DNA of 64,000 nt from Subtercola frigoramans. Lineage in GTDB: Bacteria; Actinomycetota; Actinomycetes; Actinomycetales; Microbacteriaceae. The position numbers were made by a program, and so were the translations under genes. The DNA lies in contig NZ_JAFBBU010000001.1 of the NCBI RefSeq assembly GCF_016907385.1, positions 3,472,001 to 3,536,000 on the forward strand. The letters are read 5' to 3'. This document shows, piece by piece, positions 63,296 to 64,000 of this stretch. A model generated the notes under the pieces. That model saw only the letters and a program-made list of their open reading frames with translations, did not search any database and was not told the origin of the DNA. The first letter of the stretch is position 1; each line of letters opens with the position of its first letter.

Positions 63296-64000
63296 ATGCT
63301 TCATATCACTGACAATGATGCCCTCACCCCTGCGAAGGACCACGACGACGTGCCCGAACCCGCCCCCCTCTCCCGGCTCGACCTGAACCTGTTGGTGGCG
63401 CTCGACGCGCTACTCACCGAACGCAGCGTGACCCGCGCTGCCGAACGCCTCCATCTGAGCCAGCCTGCCCTCAGCGCATCGCTCTCCCGGCTGCGTACGC
63501 ACTTCAATGACCCGATCCTGGCTCGTCGTGGCAATGCCTACGAGCTCACGCCGCTGGCGTTTCGCCTCATCGAGAACACCTCCACGGCCCTCGCGTCGGC
63601 GCGCAGAGTATTCGAGAGCCAGGCGACCTGGGCGCCGACCGAATCCGTTCGGGAATTTTCGATCTACGGCTCGGACTACGGGTTCGTCACGGTCGGCAAG
63701 GTCGTCTCCGAGCTCGCCGCCGAGCGCGCACCCGGCGTTCGCTTCAGCTTCATGCTGCACAACCCCACCATCGTCGAAGACGCAGCGAATCGCCTGCGAT
63801 CCGTCGACGGCATGGTCATTCCGCACGGCCACGTCACCGAGCTGCCGTTCGCAGACCTCTGGCGCGACGACTGGGTCGCCCTTGTCGCGGAGTCCAACGA
63901 TGAGGTGGGTGCCACGCTCTCGCTCGAGAACATGGCGGCCTCGCCGTGGGTGATGAACTTCCAGACCCGGTCGGCGTACACTTCGGCCGCGCGACAGGTG
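63296..64000 (+). CDS. LysR-family transcriptional regulator (partial, C-terminus outside window)
   Basis: The visible 235 residues contain the LysR winged helix (LDLNLLVALDALLTERSVTRAAERLHLSQPALSASLSRLRTHFNDPILARRGNAYELT) and the start of the effector domain. The N-terminal pattern resembles the NodD/PcpR branch that senses aromatic compounds. ATG 63296 or GTG 63350 may start it. Divergent from the dioxygenase operon, so it probably activates it in response to the substrate or an intermediate. The 92-bp gap contains spaced ATAT motifs but no clear site. Confidence 0.88.
   Translation, partial: MLHITDNDALTPAKDHDDVPEPAPLSRLDLNLLVALDALLTERSVTRAAERLHLSQPALSASLSRLRTHFNDPILARRGNAYELTPLAFRLIENTSTALASARRVFESQATWAPTESVREFSIYGSDYGFVTVGKVVSELAAERAPGVRFSFMLHNPTIVEDAANRLRSVDGMVIPHGHVTELPFADLWRDDWVALVAESNDEVGATLSLENMAASPWVMNFQTRSAYTSAARQV

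Overview
The window looks like chromosome from a high-GC actinobacterium, most likely family Microbacteriaceae. The evidence is a dnaK-grpE-dnaJ-hspR operon with HAIR (HspR) boxes, a C50-carotenoid cluster in the order crtE-crtB-crtI-crtYe-crtYf-crtEb with a divergent idi, an MptB-type mannosyltransferase, a probable F420-dependent enzyme, many GTG starts and many 4-bp ATGA/GTGA overlaps. I cannot fix the genus. No CRISPR array, rRNA or intact insertion sequence is visible; there is one tRNA (Gly, CCC).

Layout. 1-2.2 kb: end of an ABC transporter ATPase gene and a hipBA-type toxin-antitoxin pair behind three evenly spaced palindromes. 2.3-7.2 kb: two-gene drug efflux operon, an RNA methyltransferase, and a manganese module (mntH with a perfect palindromic operator, and the DtxR-family regulator). 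7.2-22.9 kb: mixed housekeeping and hypothetical genes (zinc peptidase, HAD phosphatases, MntA/HepT toxin-antitoxin, DUF2207 protein, pyrE, xth, AEC transporter, SGNH acyltransferase, DUF6421-like protein, threonine aldolase, nitroreductase). 23-34.5 kb: acyl-CoA synthetase, clpB without the usual N-domain, mptB, and the HspR-controlled dnaK operon. 34.5-42.1 kb: a UMF1-like MFS gene and the carotenoid cluster. 42.1-48.2 kb: a DUF559 nuclease-like gene bracketed by related hairpins, HAD phosphatase, dcd, a secreted FAD oxidase and an F420-type oxidoreductase. 48.2-55.5 kb: a sugar-acid catabolic operon with its GntR regulator. 55.5-56.9 kb: tRNA-Gly and a DUF1016 nuclease. 57-64 kb: a six-gene ring-cleavage catabolic operon with a divergent LysR regulator that runs off the window.

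How genes work together. The 48.2-54.6 kb operon contains, in one transcription direction, a DhaKL-type kinase, an RpiB-like isomerase, a TIM-barrel protein, an NAD-binding PGDH-like oxidoreductase, an ACS-type MFS carrier and a TPI-like isomerase. This set matches, from family knowledge, the D-apionate route apionate -> 3-oxo-isoapionate -> L-erythrulose -> L-erythrulose-1-P -> D-erythrulose-4-P -> D-erythrose-4-P. The 57-63 kb operon has a VOC dioxygenase, two FAH-fold hydrolases, a cyclase-family hydrolase, a flavin monooxygenase and an ACMSD-like amidohydrolase, as expected for meta-cleavage of an aromatic acid whose identity I cannot tell.

The most unusual signal is non-coding. Intergenic hairpins with ~20-bp arms recur. 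Four of them (4891-4955, 42200-42256, 42351-42407, 43411-43467) share the half-site TGACGCGACACGCC. Three of these four surround the DUF559 nuclease-like gene, and one of them supplies its stop codon. Two others (13846-13911, 45954-46013) share TGAGGC...GCCTCA ends while their inner arms differ but stay largely complementary. This looks like a REP-like repeat family, possibly linked to the nuclease.
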